A stretch of 64,000 bases of DNA from Paracoccus yibinensis (GTDB lineage: Bacteria; Pseudomonadota; Alphaproteobacteria; Rhodobacterales; Rhodobacteraceae): positions 372,001 through 436,000 of the forward strand of contig NZ_JAVCWH010000001.1 in the NCBI RefSeq assembly GCF_030846195.1. Direction: 5' to 3'. The notes beneath the pieces were generated by a model, which searched no databases, was not told where the DNA came from, and saw nothing but the letters and a program-made list of their open reading frames with translations. The translations under genes were made by a program, and so were the position numbers. The first letter of the stretch is position 1, and the number at the start of each line of letters is the position of its first letter. Shown here piece after piece: positions 22,399-35,440 of the stretch.

Positions 22399-23166
22399 TT
22401 ACGCGGCGGGAATGCCGCGTTCCTTGCATTCGCGCAAGGTGTCTTCCGTTTCCATCACACGCAAACCCATCGGCCTTTGATCCGACAGCGTGAACGCGGC
22501 CCCGATCGTCAGCTTGCCATCCCGCGTGTCCTGCAGCGTGCGCACATGGCGGCCATATGCCTCGCCATTCCGCTTGGCCCAACCGGCCAGCGCGCAGGTG
22601 GCATACGAGAAGGCGATATCCGCGTCCACCCCCTTGCGCAGATTTGCCGTCACCTCGACAAGATCGCCAGCTCCCTTGGGATCAAGGGGCGCCACGCGGG
22701 CACCCAGGAAATCCTCGGGATCAAGTTCGGTGCCCTCGGCCCAAGTCGGCAGCGCGGGCTGGGTCCGGGCCGCGAATTCCTCAAGCGCCTTTTCCTGCGC
22801 GGTCTGACGCGGGGGCAGGTCTGCGGCAACCATCCCGCCCAGGTCCAGGTCCAGATTCGCGTTCAGCGCCATCAGGTCGGCCTCGGTCACGGCGAAAGCG
22901 TCCTGCCCTTGGGGGCTGTCCAGCGCCATCGTCGTCACTGTGCCATCGGGTTCCAGAATCAGGATCTCACCCGACTTGGTCGAGATTCGGGCCAGCGTCA
23001 GGGGTGCCTTGCCTGGCGCGGCGCCGGGGGTCGCGACCCTGGCGGTCATCGTCGCGGGCTTGGCCGGGGGGCGGTCGCCGCCAGCGCCGCCCGCGCAGCC
23101 GGACAGGATCGCAGCACCGGCAAGGGCTGCGATCGCGATCCGCGGCGGGCAGGACGCTGGCCGCAT
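22399..23166 (-). CDS. putative lipoprotein inside the nuo operon
   Basis: A 255-aa predicted lipoprotein of unknown function between nuoG and nuoH. The start is ATG 23166 ([17 protein letters not shown]), giving a basic start, hydrophobic stretch and lipobox ILSGC with the lipidated Cys at residue 24. The mature part has a segment like an exported beta-rich domain ([18 protein letters not shown]) and two further cysteines in its C-terminal half. It begins 5 bp after the nuoG stop. A lipoprotein exposed to the periplasm is unexpected in an operon otherwise encoding complex I; I cannot assign a family. Confidence 0.75.
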   Translation of the reverse strand: MRPASCPPRIAIAALAGAAILSGCAGGAGGDRPPAKPATMTARVATPGAAPGKAPLTLARISTKSGEILILEPDGTVTTMALDSPQGQDAFAVTEADLMALNANLDLDLGGMVAADLPPRQTAQEKALEEFAARTQPALPTWAEGTELDPEDFLGARVAPLDPKGAGDLVEVTANLRKGVDADIAFSYATCALAGWAKRNGEAYGRHVRTLQDTRDGKLTIGAAFTLSDQRPMGLRVMETEDTLRECKERGIPAA

Positions 23167-23171
23167 GATCG

Positions 23172-25193
23172 TCACTCGGCTGCCATGGCGGGCGATGCCT
23201 TGCGGGCCGCGGCCATCTGCGACAGTTCGCCCATCAGGGGCGACGACCGGGCGATCGGATTTGTCAGGTAGAAATCCTTGATCGCATAGCGGAACGTCGC
23301 GCGACCCAGATCCAGCCGATCCAGGGGGCGCCATTCGTTTTCCGGCACCTGGTCGATCATCGCCAGATGCGGCACGGCCTGCACCATCGCCCGGCGCAGT
23401 TGCGTCAGACTGTCCCAAGGCAGAGGCTGGCCCAATTCGGCGGACAAAGCACGGAGGATCGCCCAGTTTTCCTTTGCCTCGCCGGGCGCAAAGTTCGCGC
23501 GCAGCGCCAGCTGAGGACGCCCCTCGGTGTTCACGAACAGGCCGTTTTCTTCCGTATAGCAGGCCGCGGGCAGGATGATGTCTGCCCGGTGCGCGCCACG
23601 GTCGCCATGGCTGCCCTGGTAGATCACGAAGGCACCCGGAGCCACGTCCACCTCGTCCGCGCCGAGGTTATAGATCACCTCGGCCCCGTCGATGGCCGCA
23701 GCCATGCCGCCCTCGGTCACGGCGCCCACATCCATCGCACCGACGCGCGAGGCGGCGCTGTGCAGGACCAGCAGCTTGCAGTCGTCCAACTCGCAGATGC
23801 GCATGGCATTGGCCAGCACGGCCTCTCCATCCGCCTCGGTCAGGGCACCCTGCCCCACGATCACGATGCCCGGCGTGCCCGCGGTCGACTTCAGGTCGTC
23901 CTTGACCAGGTGCGACAGCGCGGCGCGGTCGTTGCCGTGGTGGTGATAGTCATAGGTCAGATCGACCGGATCGCCGATCAGCGCGATCTGCGCGCCATGC
24001 GCCCAGGCCTTGCGGATGCGGGCGTTCAGGACAGGCGCTTCGTCACGCGGGTTGGTGCCGATCAGCAGGATGCGTTTCGCGCTGTCGATATCCGCGATCG
24101 TCGCGTTGCCGACATAGGCGCCCCGGTTGCTTGCAGGCAGCCGTGCGCCATCGGTGCGGCATTCGACGCTGCCGCCCAGTCCCTCGACCAACTGCTTGAG
24201 GCTGAAGGCAGCCTCGACCGGGGCCAGATCGCCAACCAGACCCGCGACCTTGCGGCCCTTCATCGCAACGGCCGCAGCCGACAGGGCCTCGCCCCAGGTG
24301 GCCGGGCGCAGCTTGCCGTTCTCACGGATATAGGGCTTGTCCAGCCGCTGGCGGCGCAGCCCGTCCCAGACATAGCGGGTCTTGTCGCTGATCCATTCCT
24401 CGTTCACGTCGTCATGGTTGCGCGGCAGGATGCGCATGACCTCGCGCCCCTTTACGTCCACGCGGATATTGCTGCCAAGCGCGTCCATCACGTCGATGGT
24501 TTCAGTCTTGCCAAGCTCCCAGGGCCGCGCACGGAAGGCATAGGGGCGGCTGACCAGAGCGCCCACCGGGCACAGATCCACGATGTTGCCCTGCAGGTTC
24601 GAGGCCAGCGTCTCGTTCAGATAGCTGGTGATCTCGCTGTCCTCGCCGCGCCCGGTCTGGCCCATCTGGCTGATGCCCGCGACCTCGGTGGTAAAGCGCA
24701 CGCAGCGTGTGCAGCTGATACAGCGGGTCATGTGGGTCTCGACCAGTGGGCCCAGATTCAGCTCCTCGGCCGCACGCTTGGGTTCGCGATAGCGGCTGAA
24801 GTCTACGCCGTAAGCCATTGCCTGGTCTTGCAGATCGCATTCGCCGCCCTGGTCGCAGATCGGGCAGTCCAGCGGATGGTTGATCAGCAGGAACTCCATC
24901 ACGCCCTCGCGGGCCTTCTTGACCATGGGGCTGTTGGTGCGGATTTCAGAAGGCGCGCCGTCGGGGCCGGGGCGCAGATCCTTGACCTGCATGGCACAGG
25001 ACGCGGCAGGCTTGGGGGGACCGCCCACGACCTCGACCAGGCACATCCGGCAGTTGCCGGCGATCGACAGCCGTTCGTGGTAGCAGAAGCGCGGGATTTC
25101 GATCCCCGCCATTTCGCAGGCCTGGATCAGGGTCAGGTTGGGATCGACCGCGATCTCGGTCCCGTCAATCTTGATTGTCCGCAAGTCGGCCAT
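23172..25193 (-). CDS. nuoG: NADH-quinone oxidoreductase subunit G
   Basis: Large iron-sulfur subunit of the NADH dehydrogenase module of complex I (673 aa, as in P. denitrificans Nqo3). The N-terminal ferredoxin-like part has [15 protein letters not shown] (2Fe-2S), then [29 protein letters not shown] and CPVGAL for the 4Fe-4S clusters N5 and N4. The C-terminal part is a molybdopterin-oxidoreductase-like domain without cofactor role. It starts at ATG 25193. Confidence 0.96.
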   Translation of the reverse strand: MADLRTIKIDGTEIAVDPNLTLIQACEMAGIEIPRFCYHERLSIAGNCRMCLVEVVGGPPKPAASCAMQVKDLRPGPDGAPSEIRTNSPMVKKAREGVMEFLLINHPLDCPICDQGGECDLQDQAMAYGVDFSRYREPKRAAEELNLGPLVETHMTRCISCTRCVRFTTEVAGISQMGQTGRGEDSEITSYLNETLASNLQGNIVDLCPVGALVSRPYAFRARPWELGKTETIDVMDALGSNIRVDVKGREVMRILPRNHDDVNEEWISDKTRYVWDGLRRQRLDKPYIRENGKLRPATWGEALSAAAVAMKGRKVAGLVGDLAPVEAAFSLKQLVEGLGGSVECRTDGARLPASNRGAYVGNATIADIDSAKRILLIGTNPRDEAPVLNARIRKAWAHGAQIALIGDPVDLTYDYHHHGNDRAALSHLVKDDLKSTAGTPGIVIVGQGALTEADGEAVLANAMRICELDDCKLLVLHSAASRVGAMDVGAVTEGGMAAAIDGAEVIYNLGADEVDVAPGAFVIYQGSHGDRGAHRADIILPAACYTEENGLFVNTEGRPQLALRANFAPGEAKENWAILRALSAELGQPLPWDSLTQLRRAMVQAVPHLAMIDQVPENEWRPLDRLDLGRATFRYAIKDFYLTNPIARSSPLMGELSQMAAARKASPAMAAE

Positions 25194-25204
25194 CGGTTTC
25201 TTCC

Positions 25205-26955
<1,751 letters not shown>

Positions 26956-27171
26956 TCAGGACTTCCTGCGCCGCCAGATACGCCAGGTCACGATCAGCGA
27001 CCAGACAAAAGCTCCGATGGCGGCCAGATCCGCCAGATAGGCCCATTTTCCGGCCCAGTCGTAATAACTGCCAAGCGCCTGAACCAGCAGCCACAGGCCC
27101 ATGGCGCCGGCGATCACAAGGGCCGCCAGCCGCATCTGGCCCGCATCACGATCCTGCCCTGTTCCGCGCAT
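26956..27171 (-). CDS. DUF5337-like small membrane protein inside the nuo operon
   Basis: A 71-aa protein with two predicted membrane helices (LAALVIAGAMGLWLLVQAL and YLADLAAIGAFVWSLIVTW) and a basic C-terminus WRIWRRRKS. It matches my recollection of DUF5337, a family of small Rhodobacterales proteins in nuo operons. It lies 15 bp after nuoE and 27 bp before nuoF. Function is unknown; association with complex I is suggested only by the operon. Confidence 0.72.
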   Translation of the reverse strand: MRGTGQDRDAGQMRLAALVIAGAMGLWLLVQALGSYYDWAGKWAYLADLAAIGAFVWSLIVTWRIWRRRKS

Positions 27172-27186
27172 CGCCTTCCCCGTGGC

Positions 27187-28104
27187 CTATCGGTCCGTCG
27201 TCTCGTCCTTCTGCTCCGCTTCCTCGATCCCCCGGATCCCGGCGGGATTGCGGTCCGAAACAGGACGCGCTGCGGACGCGGCCTGCGCCTCCTGCGCGGT
27301 TATGCCGGTCGCATCCACCGGCACACCTTCCGAGGGGCGCGGTTCGGCTTCCGGGGCGGTATCGACGCCGGTCTGGTCGTCCACGGCAGCCTCGGGGTTG
27401 CGCAGCCATTTGGTCAGGATCGGCACCTCGGTCCCGTCGATGCGCTTGACGGTCTCGCCAATGTCGCGCGCCAGGGCTGCGCTGGCGTTCAGACTGTCGC
27501 CCTGCCCCTTCAGATGGGCAAGCGCGATCGGACCGCCCAGCGGCTCGGACGAAAAGCGGCCGTTCTGCGGCCCCGGCAGCGGCACCTGGCCGGCCGAGAA
27601 GGCGTCGATCAGTTCTTCCAGCCTGGCCGGGGTCAGATCCTCGTAATAGTCCTTGCCGATCTGGGCCATGGGCGCATTGGTGCAGGCGCCCAGGCACTCG
27701 ACCTCTTCCCAGCTGAACTTTCCGTCGGCGGACAGGGTATGCGGCGCCGGCGCGATCTTGCGCTTGCAGACGGCGATCAGGTCCTCGGCCCCGCAGATCA
27801 TGCAGGTGGTGGTGCCGCAGATCTGGATATTGGCAACGGACCCAACGGGTTGAAGCTGGAACATGAAGTAGAATGTCGCGACTTCCAGCGCCCGGATATA
27901 GGGCATGCCCAGCAGTTCGGCGCAGTATTCTATGGCAGGCCGGGACAGCCAGCCTTCCTGTTCCTGCGCGCGCCACAGGACCGGAATGATCGCCGATTGC
28001 TGGCGGCCTTCCGGGTATTTGGACATCTGGGCATAGGCCCACTCCAGGTTGGCAGGCGTGAATGCGAAGCTGTCCGGCTGAACCGGCGAAAGACGGCGGA
28101 GCAT
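27187..28104 (-). CDS. nuoE: NADH-quinone oxidoreductase subunit E with a long C-terminal tail
   Basis: Thioredoxin-fold subunit of complex I binding the 2Fe-2S cluster N1a. The cysteine ligands are in [10 protein letters not shown] and CLGACTNAP. At 305 aa it is longer than P. denitrificans Nqo2 (about 239) and E. coli NuoE (166). After the conserved domain (to about residue 165) comes a tail rich in Ala, Pro, Glu and Asp, probably disordered. The ATG at 28104 shares its A with the nuoD TGA stop. Confidence 0.95.
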   Translation of the reverse strand: MLRRLSPVQPDSFAFTPANLEWAYAQMSKYPEGRQQSAIIPVLWRAQEQEGWLSRPAIEYCAELLGMPYIRALEVATFYFMFQLQPVGSVANIQICGTTTCMICGAEDLIAVCKRKIAPAPHTLSADGKFSWEEVECLGACTNAPMAQIGKDYYEDLTPARLEELIDAFSAGQVPLPGPQNGRFSSEPLGGPIALAHLKGQGDSLNASAALARDIGETVKRIDGTEVPILTKWLRNPEAAVDDQTGVDTAPEAEPRPSEGVPVDATGITAQEAQAASAARPVSDRNPAGIRGIEEAEQKDETTDR

Positions 28105-29342
28105 CAGCGGTCAACCTCTCCGAACACGATGTCAAGGGTGGCGATCAGGGCGGGCACATCGGCCAGAAGATGGCCTTTGGCCAGGAAGTCCATGGCCTGA
28201 AGATGCCCGAAGCCAGGCGCGCGCAGCTTGGCGCGATAAGGTTTGTTGGTGCCGTCGCTTACCAGATAGACGCCGAATTCGCCCTTGGGGGCCTCGACTG
28301 CTGCATAAACCTCGCCTGCCGGAACCCGGAAGCCTTCGGTATAAAGCTTGAAGTGATGAATCAGGCTTTCCATGTCGCGCTTCATCTCTCCGCGGCGGGG
28401 CGGGGTCAGCTTGCCGCGCGCCAGCACGTCGCCTGCGGGTTCCGCCCGCAGCTTCTGGATGGCCTGCTTCATGATCCTGGTCGATTCCCGCATTTCCTGC
28501 ATGCGGATCAGATAGCGGTCGTAGCTGTCGCCATTCCGGCCGACCGGTATCTTGAAATCGAATTCGCTATAGCACTCGTAGGGCTGCGACCGTCGCAAGT
28601 CCCAGGCCAGGCCCGAACCGCGCGCCATCACCCCGGAAAAGCCCCAGTCCAGCGCATCCTGTTCGGTGGCGACGCCGATGCCAACCAGACGCTGCTTGAA
28701 GATCCGGTTTTCGGTCAGCAGGGTATCCAGGTCATCCAGAAGCTTCGGGAACCGGTCGCACCAGGCATCGAGGTCGTCGATCAGGTCCGGCGGCAGGTCC
28801 TGGTGAACACCGCCCGGCCGGAAGTAGTTGGCGTGCAGACGCGACCCGCTGGCGCGTTCATAGAAGATCATCAGATCCTCACGCGCCTCGAAGCCCCACA
28901 AGGGCGGCGTCAGGGCGCCCACGTCCATTGCTCCCGTGGTCACGCCAAGCAGATGGTTCAGGATCCGGCCGATCTCGGCATACAGGACCCGGATCAGGCT
29001 GGCACGGCGCGGCACGACCGTGCCGGTCAGGCGCTCGATCACCAGGCACCAGGCATGTTCCTGGTTCATGGGCGAGACATAGTCCAGCCGGTCGAAATAG
29101 GGCAGATTCTGCAGGTAGGTCCTGCTTTCCATCAGCTTTTCGGTCCCGCGATGCAGCAGACCGATATGCGGGTCGGCGCGTTCCACCACCTCGCCGTCCA
29201 GTTCCAGCACCATGCGCAGCACGCCATGCGCCGCCGGGTGCTGGGGACCGAAGTTGATGTTGAAGTTGCGGATCTTCTGTTCGCCCACCAGGGTGTCGGC
29301 GGAACCGTCGTCGTATTGGTTGGTGCGGATATCGCCGTCCAT
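28104..29342 (-). CDS. nuoD: NADH-quinone oxidoreductase subunit D
   Basis: 49-kDa subunit of complex I that forms the quinone-binding pocket with NuoB; homologous to the large subunit of NiFe hydrogenases. The 412-aa protein has [13 protein letters not shown] (with the catalytic-site His), LHRGTEKL, and the C-terminal [19 protein letters not shown] ending ([15 protein letters not shown]). It starts 4 bp after nuoC and overlaps nuoE by one base. Confidence 0.97.
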   Translation of the reverse strand: MDGDIRTNQYDDGSADTLVGEQKIRNFNINFGPQHPAAHGVLRMVLELDGEVVERADPHIGLLHRGTEKLMESRTYLQNLPYFDRLDYVSPMNQEHAWCLVIERLTGTVVPRRASLIRVLYAEIGRILNHLLGVTTGAMDVGALTPPLWGFEAREDLMIFYERASGSRLHANYFRPGGVHQDLPPDLIDDLDAWCDRFPKLLDDLDTLLTENRIFKQRLVGIGVATEQDALDWGFSGVMARGSGLAWDLRRSQPYECYSEFDFKIPVGRNGDSYDRYLIRMQEMRESTRIMKQAIQKLRAEPAGDVLARGKLTPPRRGEMKRDMESLIHHFKLYTEGFRVPAGEVYAAVEAPKGEFGVYLVSDGTNKPYRAKLRAPGFGHLQAMDFLAKGHLLADVPALIATLDIVFGEVDR

Positions 29343-29346
29343 GGCC

Positions 29347-29964
29347 TTACCCCTTGGTCTTTTCGTCGCCGGGCAGCACGTATTTCGCGCCTTCCCACGG
29401 CGAAAGGAAATCGAACTGGCGGTATTCCTGCGTCAGACGCACGGGTTCGTAGATCACGCGCTTTTCGGATTCGTCATAGCGAACCTCGACATAGCCGGTG
29501 GTCGGGAAGTCCTTGCGCAAGGGAAAGCCGCTGAAGCCGTAATCGGTCAGGATCCGGCGCAGGTCCGGGTGGCCCGAGAACAGGATCCCGAACATGTCGA
29601 ACGTCTCGCGCTCCAGCCAGTTGGCGCAGGGATGGATGCGCGTGATCGACGGGACGACCTCATCCTCGCGGATGGCGACCTTCACGCGGATCCGCTGGTT
29701 CTGATACATGGACAGCAGGTGCCATACCACGTCGAAACGCTGCGGCCGTTCGGGGTGATCGACGGCGGTGATGTCTATCAGCGTCGAGAAACGGCAGCTG
29801 CTGTCGGTGCGCAGGAACTCGATCAAATCCACGATGCTGGACAGCGTCGAGGTCACGGTCAGCTCGCCGAAGGCGACGGTCGCATCCAGAACCTGGTCCC
29901 CGCAGCGCAGGCGAAGATGTTCGGCCAGCTGTTCCAGCGCGTCGATGTCGGGATAGACGGCCAT
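29347..29964 (-). CDS. nuoC: NADH-quinone oxidoreductase subunit C
   Basis: 30-kDa subunit of the complex I connecting module (205 aa). The family signature is [20 protein letters not shown], followed by [14 protein letters not shown]. It is a separate gene, not fused to nuoD as in E. coli. It begins 3 bp after the nuoB stop and ends 4 bp before nuoD. Confidence 0.96.
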   Translation of the reverse strand: MAVYPDIDALEQLAEHLRLRCGDQVLDATVAFGELTVTSTLSSIVDLIEFLRTDSSCRFSTLIDITAVDHPERPQRFDVVWHLLSMYQNQRIRVKVAIREDEVVPSITRIHPCANWLERETFDMFGILFSGHPDLRRILTDYGFSGFPLRKDFPTTGYVEVRYDESEKRVIYEPVRLTQEYRQFDFLSPWEGAKYVLPGDEKTKG

Positions 29965-29967
29965 GAC

Positions 29968-30908
<941 letters not shown>

Positions 30909-30921
30909 TTAGCTGTGCGTC

Positions 30922-30950
30922 CGTTTAGACCTGTGGGCCAGCGGGGTCAA
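30922..30950 (-). promoter_or_regulatory. candidate sigma-70 promoter of the nuo operon
   Basis: On the minus strand a TTGACC -35 box (30945-30950) is followed, after 17 nt, by TAAACG (30922-30927). The -10 match is only partial. A start near 30915 would give a leader of about 58 nt before the nuoA GTG. The remaining 250 bases up to 31158 hold only the terminator of the next gene and no protein gene. Confidence 0.35.
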
Positions 30951-31106
30951 CGGGCGGCAAACCCTGGCGCAGGTGCAATTCGCGGCGCTTCAACATTGGC
31001 TGCAAGGCGATGCGGAAAGTTGCTTTCCGATCGTCTGTCGCTCAGATGGTTCCGGGCAGCGCCGGTTTCAAGACGCCCGAACACCGCGACGGGGGCCCCA
31101 ATCCAC

Positions 31107-31132
31107 AAAAAAGGCAGCCCCTGGAGGCTGCC
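31107..31132 (-). terminator. Rho-independent terminator of the exported acidic protein gene
   Basis: GGCAGCC (31113-31119) pairs with GGCTGCC (31126-31132) around a 6-nt loop. On the minus strand the stem is followed by six T residues (A-run at 31107-31112). It is 27 bp past the stop of the gene at 31159-31623 and also insulates the nuo promoter. Confidence 0.85.
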
Positions 31133-31158
31133 CTTGGTCGCACAATGGGATGGGACCG

Positions 31159-31623
31159 TTACATCCCCGCAGCCTGGCAATCGGCCAGGGTGATGATCTC
31201 CATGTTGATCGTGCCCGAGAACTGGTCGGCATCCTGGTTGCCTTCCAGACCGGTCGTCGCCGTGGCCGAGTTGTCGGATGCCGTAGCGGCCATGGCCGGA
31301 TCGCGCGAGTCGTCGTCCTGGTTGCCTTCGTTGCCCGTGGTGGGTTGCGCGGCATCCATGGTGCCGGCATCCGTGTCGGGGCCGGTGCCGGACACCGAAT
31401 CGTCGTCCGCATTGCCGGAATTGCCCGCATCGCCGCCGGACTCGGTCGCGCTGGTGGCCTGATCATCCGAACCCATGGCCAGGGTCCGGCAATGTTCGGC
31501 GACGGCGGCCATGTCGGCTTCGCTGACTTCCTGCGTTCCGACCATCGTCTGCGCGAAGGCGGTGGACCCGAAGCCAAGGGCGGCGGCGATCGCCAGCGGT
31601 GCGGTAAGAGATTTGATAGACAT
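31159..31623 (-). CDS. acidic, low-complexity exported protein of unknown function
   Basis: A 154-aa secreted protein. Residues 1-25 form a signal peptide ending STAFAQ. The mature part is very rich in Asp, Ser, Thr, Gly and Ala, with loosely repeated GNEGNQDDDS and LEGNQDADQ blocks, and a cysteine near each end (45 and 149) that may form a disulfide. The ATG at 31623 is preceded by GGAGG (minus strand AACGGAGGAAGGTATG). It lies upstream of, and in the same direction as, nuoA but is separated by a strong terminator, so it is its own unit. No family recognised. Confidence 0.75.
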   Translation of the reverse strand: MSIKSLTAPLAIAAALGFGSTAFAQTMVGTQEVSEADMAAVAEHCRTLAMGSDDQATSATESGGDAGNSGNADDDSVSGTGPDTDAGTMDAAQPTTGNEGNQDDDSRDPAMAATASDNSATATTGLEGNQDADQFSGTINMEIITLADCQAAGM

Positions 31624-31878
31624 ACCTTCCTCCGTTACGTTTCAAAAGGGTTCATTGGTGAACGAACCCCTTGACGAACAACTTGTTCCGTCCGCCGCCC
31701 TACACGACATCGTTGACAACACGGGCCGAACCAGGATGGCGCATGAGGCATTTCAGTTCTTCGGGCGCGTCCCGGACCACATGTCCATGCCGTGCCGGCC
31801 GGACTTGCCAAACCTCCGTCTATCCAACAAACAGCGCTGGGCCTTGGCCTTGTGTCGTGGAATGCGCCGGAGCAGATG

Positions 31879-33360
31879 ATGGAAGATCCCAAGCTTGCGA
31901 AAACCGCCCTGATCGTCCTGGGGATGCATCGGTCGGGCACCTCGGCGCTGGCGGGGGTCGTGGGCCATCTTGGGGCGGCGCTGCCACAGGATCTGATGGC
32001 CGGGACCGAGATGAACGCCAAGGGGTTCTTCGAATCGAACCGCATCATGAAATTGAACGACAGGCTGCTGGATGCAGCGGGCACCACCTGGTGGGATCCG
32101 CGCCGCTTTCCAGACGAGTGGCTTGAAGGCGACGGGGCCGAACCCTTCCTGGCCGAAGCGGTGGAAACCCTGACCCTGGACTACGGCGAGGCGCCGGTCT
32201 TCGTCATGAAGGATCCGCGCGTCTGCCGGCTGATGCCCTTCTGGCAGAAGGCGCTGTCACGCTTCGGGGCGCGGCCGCTGATCATCCACACGCACCGCCC
32301 GCCCCTGGACGTCGCCCCCTCGCTGACCCGCTGGACAGGCTATGACGCGGAATACGGGCTGCTTCTGTGGGAACGGCATGTCCTTGACGCCGAGGCCGAA
32401 AGCCGCGGCCTGCCCCGGGCCTTTACCTGCTACGAGGCGCTTCTGACGGACTGGCGTTCCGAGATGACCCGCGTCGCGCAGGTGCTGGACTTTGCCTGGC
32501 CCTGCCCCCCTGACACGGTTCAGTCGGGGGTTGACGATTTCCTCAGCCGCGACTTGCAGCATTTCCATGATCGTGACCGTACCAAGGCTGCCGGCGACGT
32601 GCCGCCCTTGCTGACGGAAACGCTTGCCATCATGGACCGCTGGGCGCGGGACGGCGAGGTCCGCGAAGATCACGCAAGGCTGGACAGGATGCGCGCCGCC
32701 CTGGATCAGGTCGGCCCCCTGTATGACGCCCTGGCACGGAAATCCGTGTTGCGCGCAAAAGAGGTGACAAGCCTTCAAGGGAAACTGGACGACCTTGGCG
32801 GTCACCTGGATCGCAACAGGGCGGAATTCGACGACCTGAATGCGCGCCACAGCACCCTGGTGGAACGCCACCAGACAGCCGAACAGCAGTTGAAGGAATT
32901 CGCTGACCTGCAGGCCCGGGAACAGGCGGAACGACAGGAACTGTCGGTCGCGATGAAGGACCCCACCGTGGCGTCGCTGCGCATCGTGGACCTGATCGCC
33001 AAGGTGCAGGAGGCCTCTGCCGTCGCGCTGCAGGAAAGGGCAAGGGCGGACATCCTGTCAGCCGAACTGGCCGTCACCGTCAGGGCGCGCGACAGCCTGA
33101 TAGCGGACTCGAGCCGTCTCTCGGCGGAAGGCGCGCGCCTTGCGGCTGACCTGGCAGCGGCGCGGCAGGCCGAACAGACGTTGCGTGCCGAGCGGGACGG
33201 CCTGGCGGTGAATTGCCAGCGGCTGACGACCGAACGCGACCAGGCCCGTGCCGAGACAAGCCAATGCGAGGCGGCGTTCCTGGCCAGCACATCGTGGCGG
33301 GTGACGGCACCGCTTCGGTTCGTGTCCCGGCTGGTCGGGCGCGGCAGACAGGCGTCCTGA
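31879..33360 (+). CDS. sulfotransferase-family protein with C-terminal coiled coil
   Basis: N-terminal P-loop sulfotransferase-like domain: [18 protein letters not shown] is the PAPS 5'-phosphosulfate loop, and [15 protein letters not shown] is a possible 3'-phosphate motif. From about residue 300 to 460 follows a long charged helical stretch that looks like a coiled coil, then a C-terminal [19 protein letters not shown] block often seen in cell-surface glycan enzymes. The substrate is unknown; a surface polysaccharide is likely by analogy. Two adjacent ATGs (31876, 31879) follow GGAG; the second has the better spacing. It reads toward lipA. Confidence 0.75.
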   Translation: MEDPKLAKTALIVLGMHRSGTSALAGVVGHLGAALPQDLMAGTEMNAKGFFESNRIMKLNDRLLDAAGTTWWDPRRFPDEWLEGDGAEPFLAEAVETLTLDYGEAPVFVMKDPRVCRLMPFWQKALSRFGARPLIIHTHRPPLDVAPSLTRWTGYDAEYGLLLWERHVLDAEAESRGLPRAFTCYEALLTDWRSEMTRVAQVLDFAWPCPPDTVQSGVDDFLSRDLQHFHDRDRTKAAGDVPPLLTETLAIMDRWARDGEVREDHARLDRMRAALDQVGPLYDALARKSVLRAKEVTSLQGKLDDLGGHLDRNRAEFDDLNARHSTLVERHQTAEQQLKEFADLQAREQAERQELSVAMKDPTVASLRIVDLIAKVQEASAVALQERARADILSAELAVTVRARDSLIADSSRLSAEGARLAADLAAARQAEQTLRAERDGLAVNCQRLTTERDQARAETSQCEAAFLASTSWRVTAPLRFVSRLVGRGRQAS

Positions 33361-33446
33361 CCTTCGATCCGCACATGGCGACCATGCGTTGCACTGAACC
33401 CGCGAAGCGGTTATTTCTGCCGCAACCGCGACCGAAAGGACATGCC

Positions 33447-34397
33447 TTGCGCGATCTTCGGATTCCCGACCAGAGACACCCGGAAAAGGCCCACAGGCCC
33501 GATCAGGAACAGCCCAAGAAGCCTGCCTGGATCCGCGTGAAGGCGCCGACCTCGGACGGCTACAAGCGCACCCGCGACATCATGAAGGACAACCGCCTGT
33601 CCACCGTGTGCGAGGAAGCCGGCTGCCCGAACGTGGGCGAATGCTGGTCGCAGGGCCACGCCACCATGATGATCATGGGGGAAATCTGCACGCGCGGCTG
33701 CACCTTCTGCAACGTCGCGACCGGCAAGCCCAACGCCCTTGACGTGTTCGAACCCGGCCGCGTTGCCCATGCCGTGCAAAAGCTGGGCTTGAAGCATGTG
33801 GTCATCACCTCCGTGGACCGCGACGACTTGGACGACGGCGGCGCGGATCACTTCGCCCAGACCATCCGCGCCATCCGCCACCGCAGTCCCGATTCGACTA
33901 TCGAGGTGCTGGTCCCCGACTTCTTGAAATCGAAGCCAGGTTCGGTTGAGATCGTGGTCGAGGCGCGGCCCGATGTCTTCAACCACAACCTGGAAACGGT
34001 GCCTGCGCTCTATCCCACGGTCCGGCCCGGCGCGCGTTATTTCCATTCGCTGCGGCTGTTGCAGAAGGTGAAGGAACTGGACCCTGCGATGTTCACCAAG
34101 TCGGGCATCATGGTGGGCCTGGGCGAGGATCGGGGCAGCGTCTTGCAGGTCATGGACGACATGCGCGCCGCCGACATCGACTTCATGACCATCGGCCAGT
34201 ATCTGCAACCGACGCCCAAACATCACCGCGTGGACCGCTTCGTCACGCCCGAGGAGTTCGCGGGCTATGAAAAGGCTGCCTACGGCAAGGGCTTCCTGAT
34301 GGTTTCGGCCACGCCGCTGACCCGGTCGTCCTATCACGCCGGCGACGACTTCGCCCGGCTGCGCGCCGCGCGCTTGCAGAAGCTGGGCCGCGCCTGA
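33447..34397 (+). CDS. lipA: lipoyl synthase, TTG start
   Basis: Radical-SAM enzyme that inserts two sulfurs into octanoyl groups on lipoyl domains. The 316-aa protein has the auxiliary-cluster motif [12 protein letters not shown] and the radical-SAM motif [10 protein letters not shown], plus the C-terminal [12 protein letters not shown] ending with the conserved serine region. The start is taken at TTG 33447 ([19 protein letters not shown]), with AAAGGA 6 nt upstream and the family N-terminus. An out-of-frame ATG at 33442 lies between the two. Its nearest plus-strand neighbour is the sulfotransferase 86 bp upstream. Confidence 0.95.
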   Translation: MRDLRIPDQRHPEKAHRPDQEQPKKPAWIRVKAPTSDGYKRTRDIMKDNRLSTVCEEAGCPNVGECWSQGHATMMIMGEICTRGCTFCNVATGKPNALDVFEPGRVAHAVQKLGLKHVVITSVDRDDLDDGGADHFAQTIRAIRHRSPDSTIEVLVPDFLKSKPGSVEIVVEARPDVFNHNLETVPALYPTVRPGARYFHSLRLLQKVKELDPAMFTKSGIMVGLGEDRGSVLQVMDDMRAADIDFMTIGQYLQPTPKHHRVDRFVTPEEFAGYEKAAYGKGFLMVSATPLTRSSYHAGDDFARLRAARLQKLGRA

Positions 34398-34442
34398 CCC
34401 CCTTGCAAAGACGCCTGCCTCGCGCTAGGGCAGGCACAGAAG

Positions 34443-34526
34443 GCCCGAGTGACGGAATGGTAGACGTAGCGGATTCAAAATCCGCCGCCGCAAGGCATGT
34501 CGGTTCGAGTCCGACCTCGGGTACCA
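34443..34526 (+). tRNA. tRNA-Leu (anticodon CAA)
   Basis: An 84-nt class II tRNA with encoded CCA. The acceptor GCCCGAG pairs with CTCGGGT (one G-U), followed by A73. The anticodon loop TTCAAAA gives CAA, there is a long variable arm (CGCCGCAAGGCATG), and the T loop contains GGTTCGAGTCC. Confidence 0.94.
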
Positions 34527-34567
34527 GCCTTTCCTGACATGATACCCAAAGGCCCTCCGGCCAGCCG

Positions 34568-35314
34568 CTAATGCGTGCTGGCCTTGTTGCGGATGCGGGC
34601 GTTGCGAGCCCACATGTTCAGCGCCTCGACAATGGCCGAGAAGGCCATCGCGGCATAGACATAGCCCTTCGGGACATGCACGCCGAAGCCCTCGGCGATC
34701 AGGGTGGTGCCGATCAGCAGCAGGAAGGACAGCGCCAGCATCACGATGGTGGGGTTCTTGCCGATGAAGGCCGCCAGCGGGTTCGCCGCAAGCAGCATCA
34801 CGGTGACGGCCACGACGACGGACACGACCATGATTTCCACATGCGGCGTCATGCCCACGGCGGTGATGATGCTGTCGATGGAAAAAACCAGGTCCAACAT
34901 CAGGATCTGCACGATGGCGCCTCCAAAGGTGATGCCGGCGACGCCCACCATCGTGTCCTCGTGATCGACAGGATCGACGTGGTGGTGGATTTCCTTGGTG
35001 GCCTTCCAGACCAGGAACAGACCGCCCGCAATCAAGATCATGTCCTTCCAGGACAGTTCATTCCCCAGAATCGTCACCACGGGCTGCGTCAGCTGCACGA
35101 TCCAGGCGATCGTCGCCAGCAATCCCAGCCGCATGATCAGCGCCAGGCCGATGCCGATCTTGCGCGCGCGCTCACGCTGGCCGTGGGGCAGCTTGTTCGA
35201 CAGGATCGAGATGAACAGCAGGTTGTCGATGCCCAGCACGATCTCCATCACCATAAGGGTGGCAAGCGCCACCCAGGCTTCGGGTTGCTGCATAAGGGCG
35301 ATGATGTCCTGCAT
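34568..35314 (-). CDS. TerC-family integral membrane protein
   Basis: A 248-aa TerC/YkoY-type membrane protein with seven predicted helices. The two conserved aspartate motifs are present: [13 protein letters not shown] in an early helix and [13 protein letters not shown] in the middle one. A His-rich cytoplasmic loop [14 protein letters not shown] lies between. Members are linked to tellurite resistance or, in other bacteria, manganese efflux and metalation of exported enzymes; the role here is inferred at family level only. ATG 35314 is chosen over TTG 35320. I looked for a yybP-ykoY manganese riboswitch upstream and saw none. Confidence 0.85.
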   Translation of the reverse strand: MQDIIALMQQPEAWVALATLMVMEIVLGIDNLLFISILSNKLPHGQRERARKIGIGLALIMRLGLLATIAWIVQLTQPVVTILGNELSWKDMILIAGGLFLVWKATKEIHHHVDPVDHEDTMVGVAGITFGGAIVQILMLDLVFSIDSIITAVGMTPHVEIMVVSVVVAVTVMLLAANPLAAFIGKNPTIVMLALSFLLLIGTTLIAEGFGVHVPKGYVYAAMAFSAIVEALNMWARNARIRNKASTH

Positions 35315-35440
35315 GGGCAAATTCCTGTAAAAAAGGGCCGTTGGTCAGGAAAGTCCGTCCTGCCCAAGTGGTTCCGTGTTTTCGCGTTGCGGCATCATGC
35401 TTGGCGGGCCATGGAGGCGCCGTCAAGCGGCCCTGCCCCG

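Noticed and set aside
34413..34435. Hairpin GCCTGCC/GGCAGGC between lipA and tRNA-Leu
   Set aside because: A 7-bp stem with no T tract on either side; not called as a terminator.
35315..35440. Possible yybP-ykoY (manganese) riboswitch upstream of the TerC gene
   Set aside because: Looked for because TerC genes often carry one; the conserved loops of that class could not be found, only a 5-bp hairpin near the start.
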